The position numbers and the translations under genes are program-made. 57,698 nt of DNA. Source: Bacteroidota bacterium. GTDB lineage: Bacteria > Bacteroidota > Bacteroidia > Chitinophagales > Chitinophagaceae. Positions 43,879 through 52,030 of this stretch are shown piece by piece; position 1 is the stretch's first letter, and each line of letters starts with the position of its first letter. Where the stretch lies: the NCBI GenBank assembly GCA_018267585.1, contig JAFDYE010000808.1, positions 1 through 57,698 of the forward strand, in the 5' to 3' direction. The notes beneath the pieces are model-generated. The model searched no databases. It was not told the origin of the DNA and saw nothing but the letters and a program-made list of their open reading frames with translations.

Positions 43879-44976
43879 ATGACCATCCTCCATACCGATA
43901 TCTATAAGTTCAGCATCCCGATGCACCCCTTTACCATCGCCACGGGCACCATGCACTACGCCCAGAACATCCTCATACGCGTCCATACCGACGCCGGCTA
44001 CTATGGCGTCGGAGAATGCTCGGCCTTCCCCATGATCGTCGGAGAGACCCAGGCCACCTGCTTCGAAATGGCAAAAGACTTCGCCGCCCTCTGGAAAGGC
44101 AAGGATGCCCTCGCTACCAACCAGCGCATGCAGGAGCTCCACGACTTCACCGCCTTCAACGCCACGATAAAGAGCGCCTTCGACATCGCCCTCCACGACC
44201 TGGCCGCAAAAGCCGCCAACCAACCCCTCTATAAATTCCTCGGAGGAAAGAAAAAGGACATCGAAACCGACCTCACGATCGGCATCGATACCCCCGAGAA
44301 CATGGCCCAAAAAGCTATAAAATTCAAGGCAGACGGAGTACGCATGATCAAAATAAAATTAGGCCGCACCGCCGAAGAAGACGTACAGCGCGTCCGCGGT
44401 ATCCGCCAGGCCGTCGGCCCGGACATCATCCTTCGGGTCGACGCCAACCAGGGATGGGACTTCCGATCCGCCCAAAAAGCCCTCGGACAGATGGGCGACC
44501 TCGGCGTCCAGTTCTGCGAACAGCCGATGCGTACCTACAATGACCCCCACCTGCCCGAACTGCGCACAGTCGTCCCCGTAAAGATCATGGCCGACGAAAG
44601 CGTCTTCGACCACTACGACGCCCTACGTCTCATCAAAGATAAAGCCTGCGACTATGTCAACATCAAATTCGCAAAGTCCGGCGGCATCCTCGAAGCAACG
44701 CGTATCAACGCCGTCTGCGAACAGCACGGCATCCCCTGCATGATGGGCGGTATGCTGGAAAGCCGCGTCGCACTCACCGCCTTCGCCCATTTCGCCCTTG
44801 CGCACGACAACATCATCTTCCACGACATGGACACCTGCATGCTCGGACACAAGACCGACCCCGTCACCGGTGGCGTACGCTATAGAGGCTATTTCCTCGA
44901 AATACCCGATGCCCCCGGCATCGGCGCCGACGCAGACGACAAATTCCTGCAGGGCTGCGAAAAGCTGTCCATCTGA
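43879..44976 (+). CDS. Dipeptide epimerase (enolase superfamily, muconate-lactonizing subgroup)
   Basis: A 365-residue enzyme from the ATG at 43879 (MTILHTDIYKFS). The enolase capping domain is followed by the barrel with the catalytic lysines in MIKIKLGR and VNIKFAKSGG, and the metal ligands in RVDANQGWD, CEQPM and ADESVFD. A DxD motif near the C-terminus (HDMDTCML) is the mark of dipeptide epimerases such as the L-Ala-D/L-Glu epimerases involved in murein peptide recycling (family knowledge). The precise dipeptide cannot be told from the sequence. Confidence 0.9.
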   Translation: MTILHTDIYKFSIPMHPFTIATGTMHYAQNILIRVHTDAGYYGVGECSAFPMIVGETQATCFEMAKDFAALWKGKDALATNQRMQELHDFTAFNATIKSAFDIALHDLAAKAANQPLYKFLGGKKKDIETDLTIGIDTPENMAQKAIKFKADGVRMIKIKLGRTAEEDVQRVRGIRQAVGPDIILRVDANQGWDFRSAQKALGQMGDLGVQFCEQPMRTYNDPHLPELRTVVPVKIMADESVFDHYDALRLIKDKACDYVNIKFAKSGGILEATRINAVCEQHGIPCMMGGMLESRVALTAFAHFALAHDNIIFHDMDTCMLGHKTDPVTGGVRYRGYFLEIPDAPGIGADADDKFLQGCEKLSI

Positions 44977-45028
44977 TCGGGAATATGGACAACTTCCCCG
45001 CCAAAAGGATATATCTCCCCATGTGTTA

Positions 45029-45036
45029 TATATTTG
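45029..45036 (+). promoter_or_regulatory. Bacteroidota -7 promoter box directly before the thioesterase start
   Basis: TATATTTG, an exact TAnnTTTG match ending 4 bases before the ATG at 45041. Transcription would begin at or next to the start codon, giving a leaderless mRNA. Confidence 0.5.
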
Positions 45037-45040
45037 CAGC

Positions 45041-45562
45041 ATGAAAGCCCAAGCAAAAACGTCCAAAGAATCCCTGATCATCATGACCGAGCTGGTCCTG
45101 CCCAATGATACCAATGTCTTCGGCAACCTCATGGGTGGCCGCCTCATGTACTGGATGGACATCGCCGCAGCCCTCTCCGCCGGCAAACACTGCAACGCCC
45201 CGGTGGTCACCGCCTCCGTCGACAACATCTCGTTCGAAAACCCCATCAAATTGGGCAACGTCGTACACATCGAAGCCAAGGTCAGCCGCGCCTTCAACAC
45301 CTCAATGGAAGTCCATATGAAAGTCTGGGGCGAAGACCATACACAGCAATATAAATATAAAAGTAACGAGGCATACTACACTTTCGTAGCCCTCGACCCC
45401 AACCGCCGGCCCCGCCTCGTTCCCGAGCTCATTGCCGAGTCAGACGAAGAAAAGCACATGTACGACGGAGCCTTACGCAGAAGACAGCTCCGTCTCATCC
45501 TCGGCGGCAAAATGAAACCCGAGGACGCGGGCGAACTAAAGGCTTTTTTTATAAAAAGTTAA
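45041..45562 (+). CDS. Acyl-CoA thioesterase (hot-dog fold, YciA/BFIT type)
   Basis: A 173-residue hot-dog-fold enzyme that hydrolyses acyl-CoA to free acid and CoA. The motif NDTNVFGNLMGGRLMYWMD near residue 22 holds the Asn/Asp and Gly residues of the family, followed by VVTASVDNISFENPIKLGN and a C-terminal helix. The open frame extends far upstream, but that part overlaps the epimerase in another frame; the ATG at 45041 follows a perfect promoter box and begins the conserved region. It converges on the TPR pseudogene. Confidence 0.92.
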   Translation: MKAQAKTSKESLIIMTELVLPNDTNVFGNLMGGRLMYWMDIAAALSAGKHCNAPVVTASVDNISFENPIKLGNVVHIEAKVSRAFNTSMEVHMKVWGEDHTQQYKYKSNEAYYTFVALDPNRRPRLVPELIAESDEEKHMYDGALRRRQLRLILGGKMKPEDAGELKAFFIKS

Positions 45563-45570
45563 CTCCCTGA

Positions 45571-45883
45571 TCAATATACCGACCCTTCCGGCATCGCCTC
45601 CGCGAAAACAATCAAATCTCTTTCCTTCGCCGGCGCACCGGCCGACAATGCCTGCATCCGCGCCAGGACCGGCAGCACCTGCGCCGGCTCTTTGTTGTAA
45701 CACGTATCGTTGTAGTAGGGACCCATGGCGAGCGCCTGTCCCCAACAAGCCATAGCGCAATTGCTGTCCTTGACCGCAGCCCATAACAATATCCCCTTTC
45801 AAACGATCCGGTGGTCCGGTCCTCAAAGAAAGAAACAACAAAAGAAAAAAGGGTAACGTACAGATTAGGAGTATCCCTTTCAT
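45571..45883 (-). pseudogene. Degenerate remnant of a TPR-type secreted protein
   Basis: The 5' part (from 45883) encodes a signal peptide, MKGILLICTLPFFLLLFLSL, continuing to about LKGDIV. A second frame then encodes DSNCAMACWGQALAMGPYYND and a helix ending AKERDLIVFAEAMPEGSVY before a TGA at 45571. This second stretch resembles the opening TPR block of roughly 550-600-residue secreted TPR proteins (CAMAYWG, then GPNYN), but that frame has a TGA at about 45805, the frames do not match, and the rest of the gene is missing. I read it as a frameshifted, internally deleted and truncated remnant; the family assignment is from memory of the motif. Confidence 0.5.
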
Positions 45884-45904
45884 AAAACCCGTTTTTGCAA
45901 TGCG

Positions 45905-46687
45905 CTATACCGGTTCCTTTATCCAGTGGTGGGCTCCTTTCATCATATATTCCTTACTCTGCTCGATCGCATCCATTACCTTGGCTAATATCTCCTCCAC
46001 CGGCGCTTCATAGTCGATGTCCAGCGGCTTCTTGAACGTCACCGAAAGCTGAACCCCTTTCTTCTTGAACCGCAGCCCCTTCTTGTCAAAAGCCCGCCAA
46101 AAACCGCTGATGACTACCGGCACCACGATCGGCCGCTGCTGCTTGATGATATGAGCGGTACCCTTCCGTCCCGGCGCAAAGGCCTTTGTCGTCCCCTGCG
46201 GGAAGGTGATCACCCAGCTATCCTGCAGCGCCCGGAATATCTTCCGCGTGTCGGATGGGTCCAGCCCCCTTCGGACCTCGGAACTTCCGCTGTTCCAGGT
46301 CCTCTTCACCGTCAGCGCACCAGCCATCGTAAAAAGCCGGCTCACCCACGAAGCCTTCATCGTCTCTTCCGCCGCGACATAATATACATTTGTAAACGGA
46401 TTGAGCAGGTAGTAGGGTACCCCCAGTCTATTATTCTTCCTCCATTTCACAGCACAAAAAATATGAAGGAAGGTGATCACATCCGCAAAATAGGTCTGGT
46501 GATTGCTGACAAAAAGAACATTGCCCTTAGGCAGCTTGCGTAAATATTCCGTACCGCTGATCTTCAAGCGGTTCACAATCGTCAATCCGGGGTAAGAAAT
46601 CATCCCTACAATAGCATATACCAGTTTCCGCACCAGGCGAAACCTCTTCAAGCGTTCTCTCAGTGGGACCATCACGTGTGTTGGCAT
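45905..46687 (-). CDS. 1-acyl-sn-glycerol-3-phosphate acyltransferase (PlsC family)
   Basis: A 260-residue membrane-associated acyltransferase with the catalytic NHQTYFADV (NHx4D type) at about residues 60-68 and the phosphate-binding FPQGTTKAFAPG at about 163-174, which has Gln where most members have Glu. The role is transfer of an acyl group to a lysophospholipid or related acceptor. The start is either MPTHVMVPL at 46687 or the in-frame ATG at 46672. A TACTTTCG box (one mismatch to TAnnTTTG) at 46701-46708 favours 46687. The gene is divergent from the HAD phosphatase. Confidence 0.9.
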   Translation of the reverse strand: MPTHVMVPLRERLKRFRLVRKLVYAIVGMISYPGLTIVNRLKISGTEYLRKLPKGNVLFVSNHQTYFADVITFLHIFCAVKWRKNNRLGVPYYLLNPFTNVYYVAAEETMKASWVSRLFTMAGALTVKRTWNSGSSEVRRGLDPSDTRKIFRALQDSWVITFPQGTTKAFAPGRKGTAHIIKQQRPIVVPVVISGFWRAFDKKGLRFKKKGVQLSVTFKKPLDIDYEAPVEEILAKVMDAIEQSKEYMMKGAHHWIKEPV

Positions 46688-46730
46688 TTCATCGCCACTT
46701 CGAAAGTACGGAATTCTAGTCGCATCTCAC

Positions 46731-46738
46731 TAACTTTG
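46731..46738 (+). promoter_or_regulatory. Bacteroidota -7 promoter box for the HAD phosphatase
   Basis: TAACTTTG, an exact TAnnTTTG match ending 6 bases before the ATG at 46745, so the transcript would have almost no leader. Confidence 0.5.
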
Positions 46739-46744
46739 AGCCCT

Positions 46745-47407
46745 ATGCAACTCAATACTGTTATTTTCGATATGGATGGCCTGCTCATCGACTCCGAACC
46801 CTGCTGGCAGGAGGCAGGCATGCAAACACTGCTCCAGTTCAACGTAACCCTCACTCCCGTCCAGTACCACCATACCACAGGACTCCGTACCCGCGAATGG
46901 CTGGACTATTGGTTCACCCACTTCGGCATCGACAAAGCGACGATCCCCGCCGCAGAAGCAGCCCTCCATAAAAATGTTATGGAAAAGATAAAAAGCAACG
47001 CGGCCCCCCTCCCCGGGGTCCACGAAGCGCTCGAATACTTCAAGACAAAAGGCTTTCACATTGGCCTCGCCACCTCCTCGCCCCTGTCCCTCGTACACGT
47101 CGTCGTCGACAAGCTGAAGATCGGCGGCTATTTCGAAACAGTCGCCTCCGCCGAACACCTCCCCTATGGCAAACCCCACCCCCAGGTCTACATGGACTGC
47201 ATTCGCGCCCTCAACGCCAACCCCCTCCAATGCCTGGCATTCGAAGACTCCTTCAACGGCCTCATCGCCGCCAAAGCAGCCCGCATGAAATGCGTCTGCA
47301 TCCCCGTCCCCGACCAGTCCCATCTCCCCAAATGGGGCGCCGCCGACCTCAAACTAAACTCCCTTCTCGACTTCGGCGACGAACAGCTAATCGCCTTAAA
47401 TAAGTAA
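46745..47407 (+). CDS. hxpB: HAD-superfamily sugar phosphatase (HxpB/YniC-like)
   Basis: A 220-residue cytoplasmic phosphatase. The nucleophile block is VIFDMDGLLIDSEPCW (residues 6-21), the second motif LATSSPLSLVHVVVDKL, the Lys in HLPYGKPHPQVYMDC, and the acidic block LAFEDSFNGLIAAKAARMKC. These stretches follow the E. coli hexitol phosphatase HxpB (2-deoxyglucose-6-phosphatase) closely as I remember it. Its substrates would be hexitol or sugar 6-phosphates. The start at 46745 begins exactly at the conserved domain and lies just after a promoter box. Confidence 0.85.
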   Translation: MQLNTVIFDMDGLLIDSEPCWQEAGMQTLLQFNVTLTPVQYHHTTGLRTREWLDYWFTHFGIDKATIPAAEAALHKNVMEKIKSNAAPLPGVHEALEYFKTKGFHIGLATSSPLSLVHVVVDKLKIGGYFETVASAEHLPYGKPHPQVYMDCIRALNANPLQCLAFEDSFNGLIAAKAARMKCVCIPVPDQSHLPKWGAADLKLNSLLDFGDEQLIALNK

Positions 47408-47413
47408 ATAAAA

Positions 47414-47443
47414 AAGGTCCCGCTTTGCGGGACCTTATATTTT
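47414..47443. terminator. Bidirectional terminator between hxpB and rpsA
   Basis: AAGGTCCCGC, TTT loop, GCGGGACCTT (47414-47436), followed by ATATTTT on the plus strand and TTTTTATTT on the minus strand. Both convergent genes end within 22 bases of it. Confidence 0.85.
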
Positions 47444-47457
47444 ACAACAGAGTCAAA

Positions 47458-49380
47458 TTAGTGCGCCGCACCTTCTCCACCCTGATTCTGATCCTTCTCT
47501 TCCTGCTTGAGCTTCTCCTTGATAGATGCCAAAGCTCCCAGATCACCAAGCGTCGGCTTTTCAACCTTGCTCTGGATATTCTTTACAGCCTTACGCGTCT
47601 TATCAGCATCAGCCCTCGCTTCCTTCTTCGCAGCTTCCTTTTCTTCGGTCTTCACCTGCTCCCAGATACGGGTATGAGACAGAACGATACGCTTTTCATT
47701 ACGATCGAACTCGATCACCATGAACGGAGCCGTTTCGTCGGCCTGTACCTGCTTGCCGTCTTCCTTGTTGAGGTGACGGTTGGGGGCAAAACCTTCCAGA
47801 CCGTAGGGCAGCTGTACGATGGCGCCCTTGTCGTCCTTGCGGATAACAAGACCTTCGTGGATCGAACCAACGGAGAAAGTTTCCTCCAGAGCATTCCAGG
47901 GATCTTCTTCCAGCTGTTTGTGTCCAAGCTGCAGCTTGCGGTTGTCCTTGTCGATACCGAGGATCATCACGTCGATGTGCTGACCAACCTTCGTATATTC
48001 GGAGGGGTGATTGAAACGCTTCAGCCAGCTCAGGTCGCTGATATGGATCATACCACCGATGCCGGGAGCCAGTTCAACAAATACGCCATAAGGTGTGATG
48101 TTCTTCACCAGACCGTTATGACGGCTGCCCTGCGGGAACTTCTGCTCGATCGTGTTCCACGGATCTTCACTCAGCTGCTTGATGGACAAGCTCATCTTGC
48201 GGGCATCCTTGTCAAGGGTCACAACCTTCGCCTGGTGCTCGTCGCCCAATTTGAAGAATTCCTTCGCATTGATCGGCGTATTCGCCCAGGTGATCTCACT
48301 GACGTGAACCAGACCTTCTACGCCCGGCATGATCTCCAAAAAGGCACCGTAATCTTCGATATTAACAACCTTACCCTTGACGATCTCGCCTTCCTTGATG
48401 GTCTCAGGCAGCACGTCCCAGGGATGCGGGGTCAACTGTTTCAGACCCAGGCTGATACGCTTCTTGCCATCGTCGAAATCCAGCACCACTACCTGCAACT
48501 TCTGATCCAGCTTCAGCACCTCGCTCGGATGGCTGATACGTCCCCAGCTGATATCGGTGATATACAGCAGGCCGTCCAGACCGCCGAGGTCCATAAACGC
48601 ACCAAAATCGGTGATATTCTTGATCGTACCTTCCAGCACCTGACCCTTTTCCAGCTTGCTGATGATCTCTGCACGCTGTGCTTCGATATCGCTCTCGATA
48701 AGAGCCTTGTGAGATACGACGGCATTCTTGATCGCTTCGTTGATCTTAACGACCTTGAACTCCATAGTCTTGCCGACGAACTGATCGTAGTCCGTAACAG
48801 GCTTGACGTCGATCTGGCTGCCAGGTAAGAAGGTCTCCATACCAAACACGTCGACGATAAGCCCACCCTTGGTCTTGCTGGTAACCGTACCGGTAACCAC
48901 TTCGCCTGTCTTGTGTACTTCCACGATCCTTTCCCAGGCTCTTGTGATTCGCGCCTGCTTACGGCTGAGATGCAGATGACCTTCCCGGTCTTCCTTCTCA
49001 ACAACCATCACTTCCACTTCATCGCCAGTCCTCAGATTAGGCAGATCGCGGAATTCGTTCAGCGATACCAGGCCATCGCTCTTAAATCCGATGTTCACTA
49101 CCACGTCGGTCTTGGTCATGCCCACAACCAGGCCCTTTACCAGCTCACCGTCGGTGATAGCGACGAACGTGTTCTCATACACCTTGTCATACTTGTCCTT
49201 TTCTTCCTTGGTGTAAACAGCCACATTCCTTTTGTCAATGCTCCAATCAAAATCGTCATGTGCAGTCTGCACAAACGCAGGTACTTTTGTTGTCGCTGTA
49301 GCCTCAGCGGTAGCAGCAGTCGCCACTTCCGGAGTCTCCTGTGATTCAGCGTTTGAGTTAACAATATTATTTTCAGACAT
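47458..49380 (-). CDS. rpsA: 30S ribosomal protein S1
   Basis: A 640-residue RNA-binding ribosomal protein with six S1 domains. After an acidic, Ala/Thr-rich N-terminal tail, domains begin near VKGLVVGMTKTDVVVNIG, VTGTVTSKTKGGLIVDVFG, LEGTIKNITDFGAFMDLGG, VKGKVVNIEDYGAFLEI, HNGLVKNITPYGVFVELAPG and HEGLVIRKDDKGAIVQLPYG. The C-terminal tail is charged and helical. It helps bind and unfold mRNA on the small subunit. A TATATTTG box and a short hairpin lie directly upstream, and the bidirectional terminator lies downstream, so it is transcribed alone. Confidence 0.98.
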   Translation of the reverse strand: MSENNIVNSNAESQETPEVATAATAEATATTKVPAFVQTAHDDFDWSIDKRNVAVYTKEEKDKYDKVYENTFVAITDGELVKGLVVGMTKTDVVVNIGFKSDGLVSLNEFRDLPNLRTGDEVEVMVVEKEDREGHLHLSRKQARITRAWERIVEVHKTGEVVTGTVTSKTKGGLIVDVFGMETFLPGSQIDVKPVTDYDQFVGKTMEFKVVKINEAIKNAVVSHKALIESDIEAQRAEIISKLEKGQVLEGTIKNITDFGAFMDLGGLDGLLYITDISWGRISHPSEVLKLDQKLQVVVLDFDDGKKRISLGLKQLTPHPWDVLPETIKEGEIVKGKVVNIEDYGAFLEIMPGVEGLVHVSEITWANTPINAKEFFKLGDEHQAKVVTLDKDARKMSLSIKQLSEDPWNTIEQKFPQGSRHNGLVKNITPYGVFVELAPGIGGMIHISDLSWLKRFNHPSEYTKVGQHIDVMILGIDKDNRKLQLGHKQLEEDPWNALEETFSVGSIHEGLVIRKDDKGAIVQLPYGLEGFAPNRHLNKEDGKQVQADETAPFMVIEFDRNEKRIVLSHTRIWEQVKTEEKEAAKKEARADADKTRKAVKNIQSKVEKPTLGDLGALASIKEKLKQEEKDQNQGGEGAAH

Positions 49381-49387
49381 AATAAAA

Positions 49388-49409
49388 CCCCGAAGATTTT
49401 AATTCGGGG
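49388..49409 (-). promoter_or_regulatory. Leader hairpin of rpsA
   Basis: On the minus strand CCCCGAA, an 8-base loop and TTCGGGG (49388-49409) form a seven-pair stem that ends 7 bases before the rpsA ATG. It begins 3 bases after the -7 box, so it would be the very 5' end of the mRNA. Confidence 0.5.
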
Positions 49410-49412
49410 CTG

Positions 49413-49420
49413 CAAATATA
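49413..49420 (-). promoter_or_regulatory. Bacteroidota -7 promoter box for rpsA
   Basis: TATATTTG on the minus strand, an exact match to TAnnTTTG, 32 bases before the rpsA start. Confidence 0.6.
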
Positions 49421-49460
49421 CGAAATTTTGGGCTGATTCCCGCCTCCGGACGGCTTCCCG

Positions 49461-49844
49461 CTATATCTTCTTCTGTATCATCCAGTGATGCCCCCAGGGA
49501 TCCTCCACTTCCCCCTGCCGGTAGCCATATTCATAGCTCTGCATCGGGCTCAATTCCCGGGCGCCCGCTGCTAAAGCCCTGGCCATCAACGCGTCCGGGT
49601 CATCGGCAAAAACGGTAATTAGAACACTCGTCCCGCCCAGGCTCTCCGGCGCCTGCTCCGTCCTGTGCGGCATCTCCTCGTGCAGAAAGAAAACCGCCCC
49701 GCCGAAGGACAATTCAGCGACATGGATACTTCCATCGTCGTTCTTGAAAAGCCTCATCTCCTCCACCCCAAACGCCCTCTTATAAAAATCCACCGCCGGC
49801 GCCAATACCCGGAGCGTCAGCTGCGGCGAAAAGCTGGTATTCAT
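49461..49844 (-). CDS. VOC-superfamily protein (PhnB-like glyoxalase fold)
   Basis: A 127-residue protein with two beta-alpha-beta-beta-beta units. Typical patterns are LRVLAPAVDFYKRAFGVEE near the start, ELSFGGAVFFLHEE in the middle, and VEDPWGHHWMIQKK at the end (the DPxGHxW block of PhnB-like proteins). Members are often lyases, isomerases or resistance proteins; no function can be assigned from sequence. It is 11 bases downstream of the HI0933-like flavoprotein and upstream of rpsA. Confidence 0.9.
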   Translation of the reverse strand: MNTSFSPQLTLRVLAPAVDFYKRAFGVEEMRLFKNDDGSIHVAELSFGGAVFFLHEEMPHRTEQAPESLGGTSVLITVFADDPDALMARALAAGARELSPMQSYEYGYRQGEVEDPWGHHWMIQKKI

Positions 49845-49855
49845 ATTTAAAGGTT

Positions 49856-51088
49856 TTATTGACTCACCAAACCTACCACCGTATCCGCGGCCACCCAGCC
49901 GCTCGTCCAGGCATGCTGAAAATTGAATCCCCCCGTGATCCCGTCCACATCCAGCGTCTCCCCTGCAAAGAACAACCCGGGCGCCTTCCTGCTCTGAAAG
50001 CTCGACGGGTCCACCTCCGACAGCCTTACCCCACCAGCCGTCACAAACTCCTCTTTGAAAGTCGTCTTCCCCGCCACCGCAAAATCACCCGCACAAAGCA
50101 GGCTGACCAGCTTATTCTGCTCTTTCGAAGGGAGATCGGCCCAGCGAACCCCTTCCCCGATTCCCGCCACAGACAAGATATACTCCCACAACCGTTGCGG
50201 CAGCCCAAAAGGGTTCTTACCCCCTACCATCTGCCCCGCCCGCTCATACCGCATCTCCTGCATCCGTTCCCGCGCGGAATGCTCAGTATACTCCGGTATC
50301 CAGTTCACCCGTATTTGAAATTTATAGCCGCCCGCCGACAGGTCCCTCGCACCCCAGGCCGACAGCCGCAGGACCACCGGACCGCTCATACCCCAGTGCG
50401 TTATAAGCAAGGGCCCCTTCTCAAGCAGCTTCGTCCCCACGATCTTCACCTGCGCCTCCGGCACAGACACCCCCATCAATCTGGTGATCGGATCACCCGG
50501 CATATTAAAGGTAAACAAAGATGGCACCGGCTGCTCCACCGAATGCCCCAATTTTCGTATCCATTCGAACATCTCAGGCTTCGGATACCCCCCACACGCG
50601 ACAACGACATAGTCCGCCTCCAGCATCCGCCCATCCTTCAAACCCAGCCGGAAACCTCCCTCCCCGGTTGCAACCTCCACCACCTCCGCATGCATCCGTA
50701 TCTCCACCCCATACCCGTTCACCTCCTTCATAAGACAATCAATGATCGTCTGTGAATCATCCGACACAGGGAACATCCTCCCGTCCTCCTCCGCCTTCAG
50801 CATCACACCCCGCTCCCTAAACCATTCTATCGTATCCGTCGTAAACCACCGGTGAAAGGCCTTTCGCACAAAATGCCCGCCCCTCGGATACCGCTTAGCC
50901 ATCTCCCCGATATCAAAACAGGCATGCGTGACATTGCACCGCCCGCCGCCGCTGACCTTGACCTTGCTCAGCAGCTTACCCGTCTTCTCGAGCACCAGTA
51001 CGTTCAGCCCCGGAGCCCTGCGAGCCGCATTGACAGCACAAAATATCCCCGCCGCGCCGCCCCCGATAACGATCAATCTCTTTCCCAT
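49856..51088 (-). CDS. HI0933/YhiN-family FAD/NAD(P)-binding oxidoreductase
   Basis: A 410-residue flavoprotein from the ATG at 51088. The FAD site is LIVIGGGAAGIFCAVNAARR (residues 4-23), with VSGGGRCNVTHACFDIGEM and the C-terminal GLFFAGETLDVDGITGGFNF that are diagnostic of the HI0933-like family. A middle lid domain includes THWGMSGPVVLRLSAWG. The physiological substrate of the family is largely unknown. Its start lies just after the methionine aminopeptidase terminator. Confidence 0.92.
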   Translation of the reverse strand: MGKRLIVIGGGAAGIFCAVNAARRAPGLNVLVLEKTGKLLSKVKVSGGGRCNVTHACFDIGEMAKRYPRGGHFVRKAFHRWFTTDTIEWFRERGVMLKAEEDGRMFPVSDDSQTIIDCLMKEVNGYGVEIRMHAEVVEVATGEGGFRLGLKDGRMLEADYVVVACGGYPKPEMFEWIRKLGHSVEQPVPSLFTFNMPGDPITRLMGVSVPEAQVKIVGTKLLEKGPLLITHWGMSGPVVLRLSAWGARDLSAGGYKFQIRVNWIPEYTEHSARERMQEMRYERAGQMVGGKNPFGLPQRLWEYILSVAGIGEGVRWADLPSKEQNKLVSLLCAGDFAVAGKTTFKEEFVTAGGVRLSEVDPSSFQSRKAPGLFFAGETLDVDGITGGFNFQHAWTSGWVAADTVVGLVSQ

Positions 51089-51092
51089 AAAA

Positions 51093-51120
51093 TACAAAAA
51101 AAAGCCCCTCTTCGAGGGGC
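51093..51120 (-). terminator. Terminator after methionine aminopeptidase
   Basis: On the minus strand GCCCCTC, GAA loop, GAGGGGC, then eight T. It lies just past the map stop at 51128 and only a few bases before the HI0933-like start. Confidence 0.85.
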
Positions 51121-51127
51121 GCTCAAC

Positions 51128-51946
51128 TTATGAAGGCAGTTCAATCGCCTGCCCCGTAAATAAATGCGGATTCTTCAATTCCTCCACCTCAATTATACTA
51201 TAGTCGGAAAGTATATCCGCATGCCCCTTCTTCACACACACATCGTGCTCAAAATGCACCGAAGGATGGTGGTCGCTGGTACGCACTGTCCAACCATCGC
51301 TCTCCGTATATACCTCCCTTTTTCCCAGATTGATCATCGGCTCGATCGCCAGCACCAGGCCTTCTTTCAGCTTCGCTCCGGTACCCCGGCGCCCATAGTT
51401 GGGAACCTGCGGATCTTCATGAAGATGCTTCCCCAACCCATGTCCTACCAGCTCACGGACTACGCCATAGCCATATTTCTTCTCGGTATGTTCCTGGATC
51501 GCAAAGGCAATATCCCCGACCCGGCCGCCAGCCACCGCTTTCTCGATGCCTTTATAAAGCGCCTCTTTGGTCACACGGATCAACTGCATCACCTGCGGCC
51601 CCGGATCACCGATAGCAAAAGTATAGGCGTGGTCACCGTGCCAGCCCTTCTTGATCACTCCGATATCCACCGAGATAATGTCCCCTTCTCTCAAAGGCTG
51701 CGCATTGGGAAAACCATGCACCACCACGTCGTTGACGGAGATACAGGAAGAGAAAGGATACCCGCGATAGTTCAGAAAAGAAGGGACGGCGTCATTGTCC
51801 CGGATAAATTCAGCGATCAGCTTGTCGAGCTCCAGGGTCGTAACCCCGGGCTTGAGCACCTTGGCGACCTCTGCAAGCGTTTTACTCACCAGCCGGGCGC
51901 TGTCTCGCATCAGTTCGACCTCGGCGCTTGTCTTGTAATGGATCAT
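51128..51946 (-). CDS. map: Type I methionine aminopeptidase
   Basis: A 272-residue enzyme that removes the initiator methionine from new proteins. Metal ligands are in VVHGFPNAQPLREGDIISVD and GWHGDHAYTF, the catalytic His region in LVGHGLGKHLHEDPQVPNYG, and the Glu in LVLAIEPMINLG. The length and the lack of an N-terminal extension fit the bacterial type I enzyme. It follows secY in the usual order, but a strong hairpin terminator (51954-51989) lies between them, so it may depend on readthrough or its own promoter. Confidence 0.97.
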   Translation of the reverse strand: MIHYKTSAEVELMRDSARLVSKTLAEVAKVLKPGVTTLELDKLIAEFIRDNDAVPSFLNYRGYPFSSCISVNDVVVHGFPNAQPLREGDIISVDIGVIKKGWHGDHAYTFAIGDPGPQVMQLIRVTKEALYKGIEKAVAGGRVGDIAFAIQEHTEKKYGYGVVRELVGHGLGKHLHEDPQVPNYGRRGTGAKLKEGLVLAIEPMINLGKREVYTESDGWTVRTSDHHPSVHFEHDVCVKKGHADILSDYSIIEVEELKNPHLFTGQAIELPS

Positions 51947-51953
51947 ATTTCAG

Positions 51954-51989
51954 TAAAAAAACCTGTTAGGCTTTATTACCTAACAGGTT
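51954..51989 (-). terminator. Terminator after secY
   Basis: On the minus strand AACCTGTTAGG, an 8-base loop, CCTAACAGGTT (51960-51989), then a run of seven T. It lies 41 bases after the secY stop. Confidence 0.85.
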
Positions 51990-52030
51990 AAATATAAAAA
52001 TGTTTTCTTGTCCCCCAAATGACGCACCAA

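Noticed and set aside
44798-45040. Long upstream extension of the thioesterase frame
   Set aside because: It overlaps the dipeptide epimerase in a different frame, and its composition (Thr/Ser/Pro-rich) is that of a shadow frame; the promoter box and conserved domain fit the ATG at 45041.
47425-48828. 467-codon plus-strand frame opposite rpsA
   Set aside because: It is complementary to S1-domain coding sequence, contains no recognisable motif and runs across the bidirectional terminator; an antisense shadow of a highly expressed gene.
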